From Verrucomicrobiota bacterium (lineage in GTDB: Bacteria > Verrucomicrobiota > Verrucomicrobiia > Limisphaerales > JAFGQR01): DNA of 59,394 nucleotides. Below are positions 16,013 through 24,441 of this stretch, in pieces (positions within the stretch are counted from its first letter, which is position 1; each line of letters begins with the position of its first letter). Made by a program: the position numbers and the translations under genes. The notes below the pieces were generated by a model. The model worked only from the letters and a program-made list of their open reading frames with translations, had not been told where the DNA came from and ran no database searches. Location: assembly GCA_016935555.1 (NCBI GenBank), contig JAFGQR010000107.1:1-59394 (forward strand). The letters run 5' to 3'.

Positions 16013-18217
16013 GTGCATGCCGACCGCGCCCGCGAGGGCAATCCCGCGCCGGGAGAATGGGCGGTCCTTTGGCGCTGCAAACCCCGCCGCTCCCGGGCCC
16101 GGCTCGCGCCGGCCGCCTTCGCGGGCCTGCTCAGCGTCATGGTCTCGCTGCCGTTGCCCGCGCAGCACACGTTCGTCGTCGCCACCCACGGCAACGACTC
16201 GCACCCGGGCACGGCGGACCGGCCTCTGCGCACGCTTGGGGCCGCGCTGCGCCAAGCCGGTTACGGCGACACCATCCTGGTCGGGCCGGGGGCGTATCGC
16301 GAGCAGGTGATCCTGAGCCGGCAGTCGGCGCCGCGCCTCGAAAGCACCCGGCGCCAAGCCTCCCCCGGCCGGCGGCTCACCCTCAAGGCCGCCGCGCCGG
16401 AATTGCGACCCTGGCTTAAAGGCTCGGATCTGTTGCCTTTCGGGACGTTCCAGCCGGTCCGCGAGGCGCCCCGCTTCGACACCAACGGCCACGTGACCGG
16501 CTTCGCCCCGCTCCCGGGCGGTGCCCACGCTTACCGCGTCCGTCTTCCCGGCCTGTCCGGGCGCCCCCCGCAACAGGTGTTCGTCAGCCGCGGCGGCGTC
16601 ACGATCCCGTTGCAGCAGGCCGGCCGGGCGGCGCCCGTTGTCGCCGCGTTGGCGAGCCGCCCGTTCTGGACGACCAGCCGCCTGGCGCTGGACGAGGACT
16701 CGTTTGCCTTCGCCCGGGATCATCTCTACCTCCGGCTCAAAACGCCCTTGTCCGCGTCCGACGCGGTTGAAGTCAGCACCCGGGCGCAGATCTGGAATGC
16801 GCGATCGTATCCGCACGTTTGGCTCGAGGGGATCGGCTTCGAGCACAGCAACGCCTCGGCGGTGCGGGAGCAGAACGCGGTGCAACTGGGCGAGCATTCG
16901 GTGATCACGAATTGCATCGTGCAGTGGACGGATCTGGACGGTTTGGGGCTGCCGAGCCACGCCGTTGCCGCCGGCTGCTGGCTTCATCAGAACGGGCGAC
17001 TGGGGGGCGTGAGCCTCGACCACGCCCTCTTCACCAACTGCCTGGTGACGGGCAACAACTGCCGTCAGTTTCTCACGGACCATGCCGGGGGCATCAAGAT
17101 TTCCAGCAAAGCCACCGACATGTCGGGCACCACGATCGCGCGCTGCGAGTTCGCGGCCAATCACGGACCTGCGATCTGGATTGACAGCTGCGTGGCGGCG
17201 TTCGAGCCGATGGGGGTCAAGAACAATTACATCCATGACAACCTGCCCGTGGCCCGGCGGGGGCATCCGTGCGGCGGGCAGCAGGCCGTGGGTCTCATGC
17301 TCGAGGTCAGCAGCAACATCCTCGTCTTCAACAACCTCATCGTCAACAACCCGGGCAGCGGCATCTTCGTGTCCGGCAGCTCCGGCTGTCAGCTCTACCA
17401 TAATACCGTCGTCACCCCGCGCCTGGCGGATTTTCCCGGTGTCTGCGCCGGGCACAAGGGTTTTGTCCCGCTCCTCCTGTTGACCCGCGTGGCGCAATGC
17501 GCCACCAACGCGGCCGCCGGCGGGTTCATGCTGCTGGGCGGGCTGGAACGGAATACGCTGCTCAACAACCTCTTCGTCAGCGCCTCCGACCCCGCCACCG
17601 GCCTCTCCCCGGTCGCGGTCATGACCCCCAACGGCTGTCCCCGCACGCCCACCGACTGCGCCTGCGTCAAGGTTGGCCGCGGCGTCCAACCGTCCCGCCG
17701 CGGCCACCACGGCGCTTCTTCCGGGAACCGGCTCGATTACAATATCTACTTCAGCGGCAGCCCTGATTCCCCCAGAGGCTTTTGCCTCCTCGACGATGCC
17801 CAGCATCCCTCCCGCCGCCCCGCCCTCTGCCCCAACGCGCTCGTTCCCTTCGCCCAATGGCGCTGGCCCAACCCCGCCGCCCCCGACGGCAACGACCTCA
17901 TGAGCTGCGAGGCCGACCCCGGCTTCCTCCCCCCGTCCGGCGTCCCGGCCGGGTCTTCCGGACCCTGGCTCGTGCCGCCGGGACCGGTCCCGGACGCCGG
18001 CGCGCCGCTCGCGCGGCGGTCCTCCGTCGCCGCGGCGCACTACCTGGTGGCGCCCTCCAGCCCCGCCCGCGCGTCGGGCGCCCTCATGCCCCATGTCACC
18101 GACCCCGATTTTGCCAGCGACATCCGGGGGGTGCCGCGTCGGGTCGCCGGTCAAACCCGGCCCGACCGGGGCGCGTTCAGCGTTGCTTCCGGGCACACCG
18201 GTGGCGTGCGGCACTGA
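16013..18217 (+). CDS. Secreted right-handed parallel beta-helix protein
   Basis: The protein has about 734 residues if it starts at the GTG at 16013; the start is uncertain. A basic stretch and hydrophobic segment (LAPAAFAGLLSVMVSLPLPAQ) look like a signal peptide near residues 25-48. A DUF1565-like opening follows (FVVATHGNDSHPGTADRPLRTL). A long parallel beta-helix region comes next, with repeated N-rich turns such as NNYIHDN, NNLIVNNPGSGIFVSG and LYHNTVV. The only in-frame ATG (16139) would remove the signal. Such proteins are often polysaccharide lyases or sugar-binding surface proteins, but no catalytic residues can be named. Confidence 0.75.
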   Translation: MHADRAREGNPAPGEWAVLWRCKPRRSRARLAPAAFAGLLSVMVSLPLPAQHTFVVATHGNDSHPGTADRPLRTLGAALRQAGYGDTILVGPGAYREQVILSRQSAPRLESTRRQASPGRRLTLKAAAPELRPWLKGSDLLPFGTFQPVREAPRFDTNGHVTGFAPLPGGAHAYRVRLPGLSGRPPQQVFVSRGGVTIPLQQAGRAAPVVAALASRPFWTTSRLALDEDSFAFARDHLYLRLKTPLSASDAVEVSTRAQIWNARSYPHVWLEGIGFEHSNASAVREQNAVQLGEHSVITNCIVQWTDLDGLGLPSHAVAAGCWLHQNGRLGGVSLDHALFTNCLVTGNNCRQFLTDHAGGIKISSKATDMSGTTIARCEFAANHGPAIWIDSCVAAFEPMGVKNNYIHDNLPVARRGHPCGGQQAVGLMLEVSSNILVFNNLIVNNPGSGIFVSGSSGCQLYHNTVVTPRLADFPGVCAGHKGFVPLLLLTRVAQCATNAAAGGFMLLGGLERNTLLNNLFVSASDPATGLSPVAVMTPNGCPRTPTDCACVKVGRGVQPSRRGHHGASSGNRLDYNIYFSGSPDSPRGFCLLDDAQHPSRRPALCPNALVPFAQWRWPNPAAPDGNDLMSCEADPGFLPPSGVPAGSSGPWLVPPGPVPDAGAPLARRSSVAAAHYLVAPSSPARASGALMPHVTDPDFASDIRGVPRRVAGQTRPDRGAFSVASGHTGGVRH

Positions 18218-18219
18218 CG

Positions 18220-19377
18220 TCAGCGGCCGCGCCGGACGCGTTCCACGGCGGCGAGGACTTCTCCGACTGTGATTCGATCCATGAACCGCCTGCCCAGGGG
18301 CGCGTTCGCGGGGGTGGGGTGACAGACGGCGAAGTCCGGGTCGTCCTGGTGCGACAGCACGACGGTGCGGGAGCCGCTGGGCGCCCACAGCGGCAGCAAT
18401 CCCTGTCCGAACAGCGCCACGACCGGCACCCCCATCGCGTCCGCCAAATGCATCGGTCCCGTGTCCACCGCCACCGCCAGCGAACAGCGCCGCAACTCCC
18501 GCTGCCAGTCCTCCAGCGACCGGCATTCCACCCGCGCCGCTCCCGCCCCGAGTTGCGCCTGTGCCGCCTCGGCCTGCCCGGGCCCATGCAGCCCCATCGG
18601 ATCCTGACCGCGCGCCCGCAGCGCCTCAATCAACGCCGCCCACTTGCCTGCGGTCCAATGCTTGCCCGCCCACGGCGCCACCGGGATCAGACCAATGCGC
18701 GTCGGCGCGGCCCCGGCCCCGGCATCGGCACGAACCAGGGGCGGGCCGGCCGGCGCATGGGCCGGCGCGTCAACGCCCAGGGCCGGCAGGAAACGCAGGT
18801 TCAATTCCCAGCGCCGAAGCCCCGCCTCGAAAGGCACCCGCCGCGCCGCCAGCCGCGGCAGTTCCAGGTCCGATCCAAGATACGAGCCGAGACTGACCAC
18901 GTCGCGGCAGCCGGCCAGGTGCAGCAGCAACACACTCCGGATGTCGCCGCGGGTGTCCACGCCGACCGCACCCCGCGCGGCCCGGCGCAAGGCGGCAAAG
19001 GACGCACGACAGGCTCGGGAAACATAGGCTGCCGGCCCGTACTTGCGGGCCGGCTCATAGCCGCACCAAGGCCATTGGGCGGGGACCCAAACCTCCGCTG
19101 CGGGCAGCAGCCCCTGCCACTCCGCCCGCGCGCAGACGCGCACTTCGAAGGCCGCGCCGGCCAGGGTGCGGACCAGCGGTTCATGGGACAGCACGTCGCC
19201 CATTCCGAAGGGTTCGAGAATGAGCACCGCCCGCTCGCGCCGTCCGGCGGTTGTCCGGCGGCGCCCGGCGCGCCGGGCGGCGCGGCATGCCGCCGCCGGC
19301 AGGGCCAGCATCATGGCCGCGAGCCGCTTTGCAGCACCCAGGTGAATCACGCGGTTGTCGCGCCCGGACATCGCCAT
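18220..19377 (-). CDS. Glycosyltransferase family 9 (heptosyltransferase-like)
   Basis: The 385-residue protein has a GT-B fold. The N-terminal domain has ILEPFGMGDVLSHEPLVRTL, typical of ADP-heptose:LPS heptosyltransferases. The C-terminal donor-binding domain has PVAPWAGKHWTAGKWAALI and the family motif VDTGPMHLADAMGVPVVALFG. It probably acts at the cytoplasmic face of the inner membrane, adding a sugar to lipopolysaccharide core or a similar glycan. The ORF is open upstream to 19653 but that part overlaps gnd; ATG codons at 19377 and 19371 are the realistic starts. It lies 22 bp after gnd on the same strand. Confidence 0.85.
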   Translation of the reverse strand: MAMSGRDNRVIHLGAAKRLAAMMLALPAAACRAARRAGRRRTTAGRRERAVLILEPFGMGDVLSHEPLVRTLAGAAFEVRVCARAEWQGLLPAAEVWVPAQWPWCGYEPARKYGPAAYVSRACRASFAALRRAARGAVGVDTRGDIRSVLLLHLAGCRDVVSLGSYLGSDLELPRLAARRVPFEAGLRRWELNLRFLPALGVDAPAHAPAGPPLVRADAGAGAAPTRIGLIPVAPWAGKHWTAGKWAALIEALRARGQDPMGLHGPGQAEAAQAQLGAGAARVECRSLEDWQRELRRCSLAVAVDTGPMHLADAMGVPVVALFGQGLLPLWAPSGSRTVVLSHQDDPDFAVCHPTPANAPLGRRFMDRITVGEVLAAVERVRRGR

Positions 19378-19399
19378 GCGGCGGCAGGGCCGGGCTTCG

Positions 19400-20857
19400 T
19401 CAGACGGTGTAGGTGCTGGAGGCGGTGGCGCCACCGCGTCCGGTCCAGTTGGTATGGAAGAACTGGCCGCGGGGCTGGTCGACGCGCTCGTAGGTGTGGG
19501 CGCCGAAGTAATCCCGCTGGGCCTGCAGCAGGTTGGCCGGCAGCCGCTCGCTGCGGAAGCCGTCGTAGAAGGCAAGCGCGGTGCCGAAGGCGGGGACGGG
19601 AATGCCTTTTTTGACGGCGGCGGCGACGACAGTGCGCCAGGATTTCTGGGCATCCTTGACGGCTTTTTTGAAGAAGGGGTCGAGGAGCAGGTTGGTGAGC
19701 TTGGGTTTGTGGTCGAAGGCCTCCTTGATGCGGCCGAGGAAGGCGCTGCGGATGATGCAGCCTCCGCGCCACAGGAGGGCGATGCCGCCGTAGTTCAGGG
19801 TCCAGTGGTATTCCTTGGCGGCGGCGCGCATGAGCATGTAGCCCTGGGCGTAGGAGATGATCTTCGACGCATACAGCGCCTTGCGGATGTCGGCGATGAA
19901 GGTCGCGCGGTCCCTGGGGCGGAGGGCGGGTTTGGGGCCTTTGAGTTTTTTGGCGGCGGCGACGCGTTCGTCTTTCATGGCGGAGACGCAGCGGGCGTAG
20001 ACGGCTTCGGCGATGAGGGTGATGGGGATGCCGAGGTTTTGGGAGGACATGACGGTCCATTTGCCGGTGCCCTTTTGGCCGGCCGTGTCGAGGATCTTGT
20101 CCACCAGCGGCTGCTGGTCCGCGTCCTTGACCGCAAGAATGTCCCGGGTGATCTCGACCAGGTAGGAATCGAGTTCGCCACGGTTCCAGTCGGCGAAGAC
20201 GGCGTGCATTTCATCGGCCGTCATGCCGAGGCCCGTGCGCATGAGGTTATAGGCTTCGCAAATGAGTTGCATGTCGCCGTATTCGATGCCGTTATGGACC
20301 ATTTTGACATAATGCCCGGCGCCGTTCTCGCCCACCCAGTCGCAACAGGGCGTGCCGTCTGCCACCTTGGCCGCCACCGCCTGGAAAATGGGCTTGACGT
20401 GCGGCCATGCCGCAGGCGAGCCGCCGGGCATGATCGACGGTCCGCGGCGGGCGCCTTCCTCGCCGCCGGAGACGCCGGTGCCGATGTAGAGAAGGCCCTT
20501 GGACTCGACGTGCCGGGTGCGGCGGATGGTGTCCTCGAAAAGCGAGTTGCCGCCGTCGATGATGATGTCGCCGGGTTCGAGCCGGCCCAGGAGCTGATCG
20601 ATGAACTCGTCCACGGGCTGGCCGGCCTTGACCATGAGCATGACGCGCCGGGGCCGTTTGAGCATGGCCACCATGTCCTCGAGCGAATGCGCCCCGAGCA
20701 CCCGGGTGTTCCGGGCTTCGCGGGCGAGGAAATCGTCGACTTTGGAGACGGTGCGGTTGTAGGCGACGACGGTGAAGCCGTGGTCGTTCATGTTGAGGAT
20801 GAGGTTCTGGCCCATGACGGCCAGGCCGATCACTGCGATGTCAGCTTGTGGTTCCAT
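19400..20857 (-). CDS. gnd: 6-phosphogluconate dehydrogenase, decarboxylating
   Basis: The 485-residue cytoplasmic enzyme oxidises 6-phosphogluconate to ribulose 5-phosphate and CO2 with NADP+ in the pentose phosphate pathway. The N-terminal Rossmann fold has [14 protein letters not shown] followed by YNRTVSKV, whose Arg suits the NADP phosphate. The catalytic region has [30 protein letters not shown] and [14 protein letters not shown]. The C-terminal part has [12 protein letters not shown] and the end motif HTNWTGRGG. Length and motifs match the long (dimeric) form. The gene starts its own transcript and is followed by the family 9 glycosyltransferase. Confidence 0.97.
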   Translation of the reverse strand: MEPQADIAVIGLAVMGQNLILNMNDHGFTVVAYNRTVSKVDDFLAREARNTRVLGAHSLEDMVAMLKRPRRVMLMVKAGQPVDEFIDQLLGRLEPGDIIIDGGNSLFEDTIRRTRHVESKGLLYIGTGVSGGEEGARRGPSIMPGGSPAAWPHVKPIFQAVAAKVADGTPCCDWVGENGAGHYVKMVHNGIEYGDMQLICEAYNLMRTGLGMTADEMHAVFADWNRGELDSYLVEITRDILAVKDADQQPLVDKILDTAGQKGTGKWTVMSSQNLGIPITLIAEAVYARCVSAMKDERVAAAKKLKGPKPALRPRDRATFIADIRKALYASKIISYAQGYMLMRAAAKEYHWTLNYGGIALLWRGGCIIRSAFLGRIKEAFDHKPKLTNLLLDPFFKKAVKDAQKSWRTVVAAAVKKGIPVPAFGTALAFYDGFRSERLPANLLQAQRDYFGAHTYERVDQPRGQFFHTNWTGRGGATASSTYTV

Positions 20858-20863
20858 GTGTGT

Positions 20864-21104
20864 CCGTTGCTAGGTGAAACAAGACGCCGGCGCAACGATA
20901 CCCAACCCGCGGGATGCTGCCAGCAGAATCTTCCGGCCGTTGGATGACTCTTGCGGTCGGGAACCGCGAATCGACGCGGCCAGGCGCGAATCCAGACCTG
21001 CGCGTGACTTTGCGGAGGCTGCCACATGCCCGGTCATTCGCGGTCAACGTGGCAGGCGCCCCGCCCGCGCCTCGAAGGGTCTGAGTTCGCGGCCCGTTGC
21101 TAGG
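20864..21104. repeat. 11-bp direct repeat flanking the gnd upstream region
   Basis: CCGTTGCTAGG occurs at 20864-20874 and again at 21094-21104 in the same orientation. The left copy covers the predicted gnd -10 box. The right copy includes the stop codon of the next minus-strand gene. The roughly 220 bp between them hold no gene. The repeat may be chance, an insertion footprint or a duplicated regulatory site. Confidence 0.4.
20867..20895 (-). promoter_or_regulatory. Predicted promoter of gnd
   Basis: On the minus strand TTGCGC (complement of 20890-20895), 17 bp and TAGCAA (complement of 20867-20872). The ATG at 20857 follows 9 bp after the -10 box, again the near-leaderless geometry. Both boxes are imperfect. 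Confidence 0.35.
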
Positions 21105-21603
21105 GGTCGCGCCGGATCTGGAGTCGGACGTCGTCGTTGAGGAGCGCCTCCAGGTTGGGCCAGTGGGCTTCGTTCATCTCGTTGAACGCGTGGAGGTAGA
21201 CGGCCACGATCTGGGCGGGGAACTTCATGATGAGCTGGTCCACGGCGCTCCGCAGGGCGGCGTCGTCCACCGCCTTCGGGAGGGTCTCCACCACGCCGTT
21301 GTCATGGGGGATTTTGAGGGCGTCGAGAAACGCGGCGAGCAGGGGGCCGTGTTTTTTGAGGAGCCAGGTGCTGAGGAGGGTGTTGGCGGCGGGCGTGAGC
21401 TGGGGGCGCCCCAGGGTGGCGATCATCTGGGCAAAGCGCTCGACGCGTGGCTGGCGTTCGAGAAACACCGGCCGCACATGCCGCGCCTGGGCGACCGCCG
21501 CGAGCGTGGTCTTGTAGAGCGGCTTGTCGCTGGTGAAGGCGTATTCGAGGATTTCCGTGGCCAGCGTCGGCAGCATCGCGGCGAAAAGTTGGGATGAGGT
21601 CAT
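21100..21603 (-). CDS. Conserved-looking helical protein of unknown function
   Basis: The 167-residue protein appears cytoplasmic and mostly alpha-helical, with no signal peptide, membrane helix or known motif. Conspicuous segments are LATEILEYAFTSDKPLYKTTL and the C-terminal HAFNEMNEAHWPNLEALLND. The start at 21603 is well supported because it is preceded by GGGAG at proper distance, one of few clear Shine-Dalgarno motifs here. The ORF is open upstream to 21696 but crosses a strong hairpin. It lies downstream of pyrH, in the place often held by frr, but it is not ribosome recycling factor. No function is proposed. Confidence 0.7.
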   Translation of the reverse strand: MTSSQLFAAMLPTLATEILEYAFTSDKPLYKTTLAAVAQARHVRPVFLERQPRVERFAQMIATLGRPQLTPAANTLLSTWLLKKHGPLLAAFLDALKIPHDNGVVETLPKAVDDAALRSAVDQLIMKFPAQIVAVYLHAFNEMNEAHWPNLEALLNDDVRLQIRRDP

Positions 21604-21628
21604 AACTCCCGGGGTCAGGGCGGATTGA

Positions 21629-21649
21629 TTTCGCGCCGGTGGCGCGAAA
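21629..21649. repeat. Perfect stem-loop 1 of the pyrH-downstream cluster
   Basis: TTTCGCGCC and GGCGCGAAA form a 9-bp perfect stem with loop GGT. It lies 26 bp upstream of the start of the unknown gene at 21603, so it would be in that gene's leader on the minus strand. Confidence 0.75.
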
Positions 21650-21656
21650 AGATACG

Positions 21657-21673
21657 GCCCCGCTTCGCGGGGC
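21657..21673. repeat. Perfect stem-loop 2 of the pyrH-downstream cluster
   Basis: GCCCCGC and GCGGGGC form a 7-bp perfect stem around a TTC loop, only 7 bp from stem-loop 1. Confidence 0.7.
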
Positions 21674-21743
21674 GCGAGCACGAATAACATGAGCACTGAT
21701 TGCCGATCATGGCGAAACAGCCAACTGCATTGGCCAATCTAAA

Positions 21744-21760
21744 CCGACGCGCAGCGTCGG
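21744..21760. repeat. Perfect stem-loop 3 of the pyrH-downstream cluster
   Basis: CCGACGC and GCGTCGG form a 7-bp perfect stem around GCA. The palindrome ATTGGCCAAT (21729-21738) lies just to the left. The large palindrome begins 2 bp to the right. Confidence 0.7.
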
Positions 21761-21762
21761 CG

Positions 21763-21828
21763 GCCTAGTTTCTTGTCAGATTTCCAACGATCACATGTGG
21801 TCGTTGGAAATCTGACAAGAAACTAGGC
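21763..21828. repeat. 66-bp near-perfect palindrome at the 3' end of pyrH
   Basis: The left half (21763-21795) and right half (21796-21828) are reverse complements with a single T/G mismatch at 21791/21800. The centre is CACATGTG and the ends are GCCTAG/CTAGGC. The right end contains the TAG stop codon of pyrH (21823-21825). With no unpaired loop and no T-run it is not an ordinary intrinsic terminator. In RNA it would be a very long hairpin; in DNA it could extrude a cruciform. Confidence 0.85.
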
Positions 21829-22548
21829 GGTGACCAGCGTCCCCACGCGCTCGCCGAGGACCACCCGCCGCAGCATGTGGGGTTTGAACATGTTGAAGAC
21901 AATGATCGGCATCCGGTTGTCCATGCACAGGGTGAAGGCGGTCGAGTCCATCACCTTGAGCTCCTTGCGCAACGCCTCGACATAGGTCACCCGCGCATAA
22001 AGCCGGGCCCGGGGGTTTCTTTGGGGGTCGCGGTCGTAGACGCCGTCCACCTTGGTGGCCTTCAGGATCACATTGGCGCCGATTTCGTTGGCGCGCAGCG
22101 CGGCGGCCGTGTCGGTCGAGAAATACGGATTGCCCGTGCCGCCGCCGAAGATCACCACGCGCCCCTTCTCGAGGTGCCGCACCGCCCGGCGCCGAATGAA
22201 CGGCTCCGCGATCTGATGCATGGTGATGGCGCTCTGGACCCGGGTCGCAATCCCCATGCGCTCCAGCGCGTCCTGCAGGGCCAGCGCATTGATCACCGTC
22301 CCCAGCATCCCCATGTAATCGGCCGTCGCCCGCTCAATCCCCCGCTGGCTCGCCTGCACCCCCCGCAGGATGTTCCCCCCCCCGATCACGACCACCACCT
22401 CCACCCCCAGATCCCGCACCTCGCGAATCTGCTCGGCCATCCGGTGGACGGCTCCGGGAGAAATGCCGAGCCGCGCTTTGCCGCCGAGCGATTCGCCTGT
22501 GAGTTTGACGAGAATGCGACGGTATTGGGGAGCGCCGGTGGTTTTCAT
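21823..22548 (-). CDS. pyrH: UMP kinase
   Basis: The 241-residue cytoplasmic enzyme phosphorylates UMP to UDP with ATP in pyrimidine synthesis. It belongs to the amino-acid-kinase fold, with [11 protein letters not shown] at the N-terminus, [13 protein letters not shown] in the middle (residues about 52-64) and [13 protein letters not shown] in the ATP-binding part. Full length. It follows rpsB and tsf in the common bacterial order, 154 bp after tsf. It also has its own predicted promoter (TTGACG-17-TAGAAG) 12 bp before the ATG. Its stop codon lies within a 66-bp palindrome. Confidence 0.97.
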   Translation of the reverse strand: MKTTGAPQYRRILVKLTGESLGGKARLGISPGAVHRMAEQIREVRDLGVEVVVVIGGGNILRGVQASQRGIERATADYMGMLGTVINALALQDALERMGIATRVQSAITMHQIAEPFIRRRAVRHLEKGRVVIFGGGTGNPYFSTDTAAALRANEIGANVILKATKVDGVYDRDPQRNPRARLYARVTYVEALRKELKVMDSTAFTLCMDNRMPIIVFNMFKPHMLRRVVLGERVGTLVTA

Positions 22549-22560
22549 GGGCCGCGGGTC

Positions 22561-22589
22561 CTTCTACACGCCCCCGCCGGTCCCGTCAA
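22561..22589 (-). promoter_or_regulatory. Predicted internal promoter of pyrH
   Basis: On the minus strand TTGACG (complement of 22584-22589), 17 bp and TAGAAG (complement of 22561-22566). The ATG lies 12 bp after the -10 box, giving at most a leader of a few bases. Confidence 0.4.
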
Positions 22590-22702
22590 CCATGCAACCG
22601 GCGCGTTCCGGCTGGCGGGCCGTTCAACGGGGCCGTGGGGGGATGCGCGGCGGCCGGCGGCGCCTGGGGCCGGGCCGTGGCGCGGGCGGAGGGCGCCGGG
22701 CT

Positions 22703-23545
22703 TCAGGCGGGGATTTCGCCGACTTGGAACCGGACGAACCGGCGCACGGTGATGGTGTCGTTCAAGGGTTTGGCGACGGAGGCGATGTAGTCTCTGACGG
22801 AGACTTCGGAGTTCTGTTTGACGAAGCCCTGTTCGAGCAGGCAGAAGGACTGGAAGAACTTCTCCAGTTTACCCTCAACGATTCTGGCGAGGGCCTGCGG
22901 GGGTTTGTCCTTGAACTGGGCGGCGGCGATTTCCTTTTCCTTGTCCAGCACGGCGGGGTCGACCTGGTCGCGGGAGACGGTGATGGGGCTGGCGGCGGCG
23001 ATTTGGAGGGTGACGTCCCTGACCGCCTGTTTGAACTCGTCGCGGGCCACCGTGTCGTCGCGGGTGGCGTTGACTTCGACCAGCACGCCGACTTTCGCGC
23101 CGGTATGGATATAGGCCGCGATCATGCCGTGGCCGGTCACTTCCATCCGGTTCTGGCGGGTGACGAGGATGTTCTCGCCGATTTTTGCGACGGCGGCAAT
23201 GCGGTCGGCTTCCACGTCGGCGGCGGGGTTGACGAGGAGTTTTCGGGCGATCTCGTCGCAAAAAGCGCGGAAACTCTCGTTGCGGGCGACGAAATCCGTC
23301 TCGCAATTCACCTCGACGAGGATGCCCGCGCGGGCGCCGGGGGCGATGGCCTGCACGATGACGCCTTCTTTGGCGGCGCGGAGGGCTTTCTTTTCGGCGG
23401 AGGCAACGCCTTTCTTGCGGAGGATTTCGATGGCGAGGTTCACATCGCCCTTGGCCTCGGTGAGGGCCTTCTTGCAATCCATCAGACCGGCATTGGTCAT
23501 CATGCGGAGTTTGCCGACATCGGCGGCGGTGAATTCAGGCGTCAT
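22703..23545 (-). CDS. tsf: Translation elongation factor Ts
   Basis: The 280-residue protein exchanges GDP for GTP on EF-Tu. The N-terminal UBA-like domain has VGKLRMMTNAGLMDCKKAL and the EF-Tu contact motif NCETDFVARN is at about residues 78-87. The dimerisation core follows. It lies 83 bp after rpsB as in most bacteria. No Shine-Dalgarno motif precedes the ATG; the leader is C-rich. Confidence 0.97.
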   Translation of the reverse strand: MTPEFTAADVGKLRMMTNAGLMDCKKALTEAKGDVNLAIEILRKKGVASAEKKALRAAKEGVIVQAIAPGARAGILVEVNCETDFVARNESFRAFCDEIARKLLVNPAADVEADRIAAVAKIGENILVTRQNRMEVTGHGMIAAYIHTGAKVGVLVEVNATRDDTVARDEFKQAVRDVTLQIAAASPITVSRDQVDPAVLDKEKEIAAAQFKDKPPQALARIVEGKLEKFFQSFCLLEQGFVKQNSEVSVRDYIASVAKPLNDTITVRRFVRFQVGEIPA

Positions 23546-23628
23546 GGGGGTGTGGGGCTATGGGTTCGGGGTTCACGACACACAAGCGATGGGGCCGGGC
23601 AGGCGCCCGGCCCGCGGCACGGCCCGGC

Positions 23629-24441
23629 TCACATCGGGGGCAGCTGGACATCGATGGTTTGCGGGATGACGTCGCCCGGGAGCTGGACGGGTTCCGGGGC
23701 AGGCGTCACAGGGGCTGCGGGCACCACGCTGGGAACGGGCTGGCTGACTTTCGCTTGAAACTCGCCGCGGGCCTGGCTGATGGACTGCACAATCACGCTG
23801 AGGATCATCCGCACCGACCGGATCGCGTCGTCGTTTCCCGCAATCGGGTAATCGACCGTCTCCGGATCGCAGTTGGTGTCGACCACGGCGACGATGGGCA
23901 CCTTGAGGCGCCGGGCCTCGGCCACCGCAATCCGCTCCCGTTTCACATCGACCAGGAACATCGCCGACGGGTGCTTCTCCATGTCCCGGATGCCCTCGAA
24001 ATACTTCGTCAGCCGCGCCGCTTCGCGCCGGTAGCGGGATTGTTCCTGCTTCACATAGTTGGCCATCGTGCCGTCCGCTTCCATCTTCTCGATCTTCTTG
24101 AGCCGTTCGACCGAGCTGCGGATGGTCGCGAAATTCGTCAACGTCCCCCCCAGCCACCGTTCCGTCACGTAAAACTGGCCGCACGACGTCGCCGCGTCCT
24201 TGATCGCTTGCTGCGCCTGCTTCTTCGTGCCCACAAAAATCACCTGGCTGCCCTTGCGGATGGTCTCGGCCAGAAAGGCGCACGCCCGGTCGAGCTGTTG
24301 AAGCGTTTTGCCCAGGTCAATGATGTGAATCCCGTTGCGCGCATCGAAGATGAACGGCTTCATCTTCGGGTTCCACCGTTTGGTCTGGTGCCCGAAATGG
24401 ACCCCCGCTTCCAACAATTCCTTAATGCCTATGCTTAACAC
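23629..24441 (-). CDS. rpsB: Ribosomal protein S2
   Basis: The 270-residue small-subunit protein carries the S2 signatures IKELLEAGVHFGHQTKRWNPKM and PIVAVVDTNCDPETVDYPIAGNDD. The start is GTG at 24441: AAAGGA lies 6 nt upstream and MLSIGIKELLEAG matches homologues, whereas the ATG at 24483 adds an unrelated stretch. A Pro/Val/Gln-rich tail (about residues 230-270) extends beyond the usual S2 core. First gene of the rpsB-tsf-pyrH group, with a predicted promoter about 180 bp upstream, leaving a long leader where S2 autoregulation could act. Confidence 0.96.
   Translation of the reverse strand: MLSIGIKELLEAGVHFGHQTKRWNPKMKPFIFDARNGIHIIDLGKTLQQLDRACAFLAETIRKGSQVIFVGTKKQAQQAIKDAATSCGQFYVTERWLGGTLTNFATIRSSVERLKKIEKMEADGTMANYVKQEQSRYRREAARLTKYFEGIRDMEKHPSAMFLVDVKRERIAVAEARRLKVPIVAVVDTNCDPETVDYPIAGNDDAIRSVRMILSVIVQSISQARGEFQAKVSQPVPSVVPAAPVTPAPEPVQLPGDVIPQTIDVQLPPM

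Noticed and set aside
21629-21828. Possible CRISPR-like array
   Set aside because: The elements are different inverted repeats without a common repeat unit or regular spacers, and no cas gene is near.
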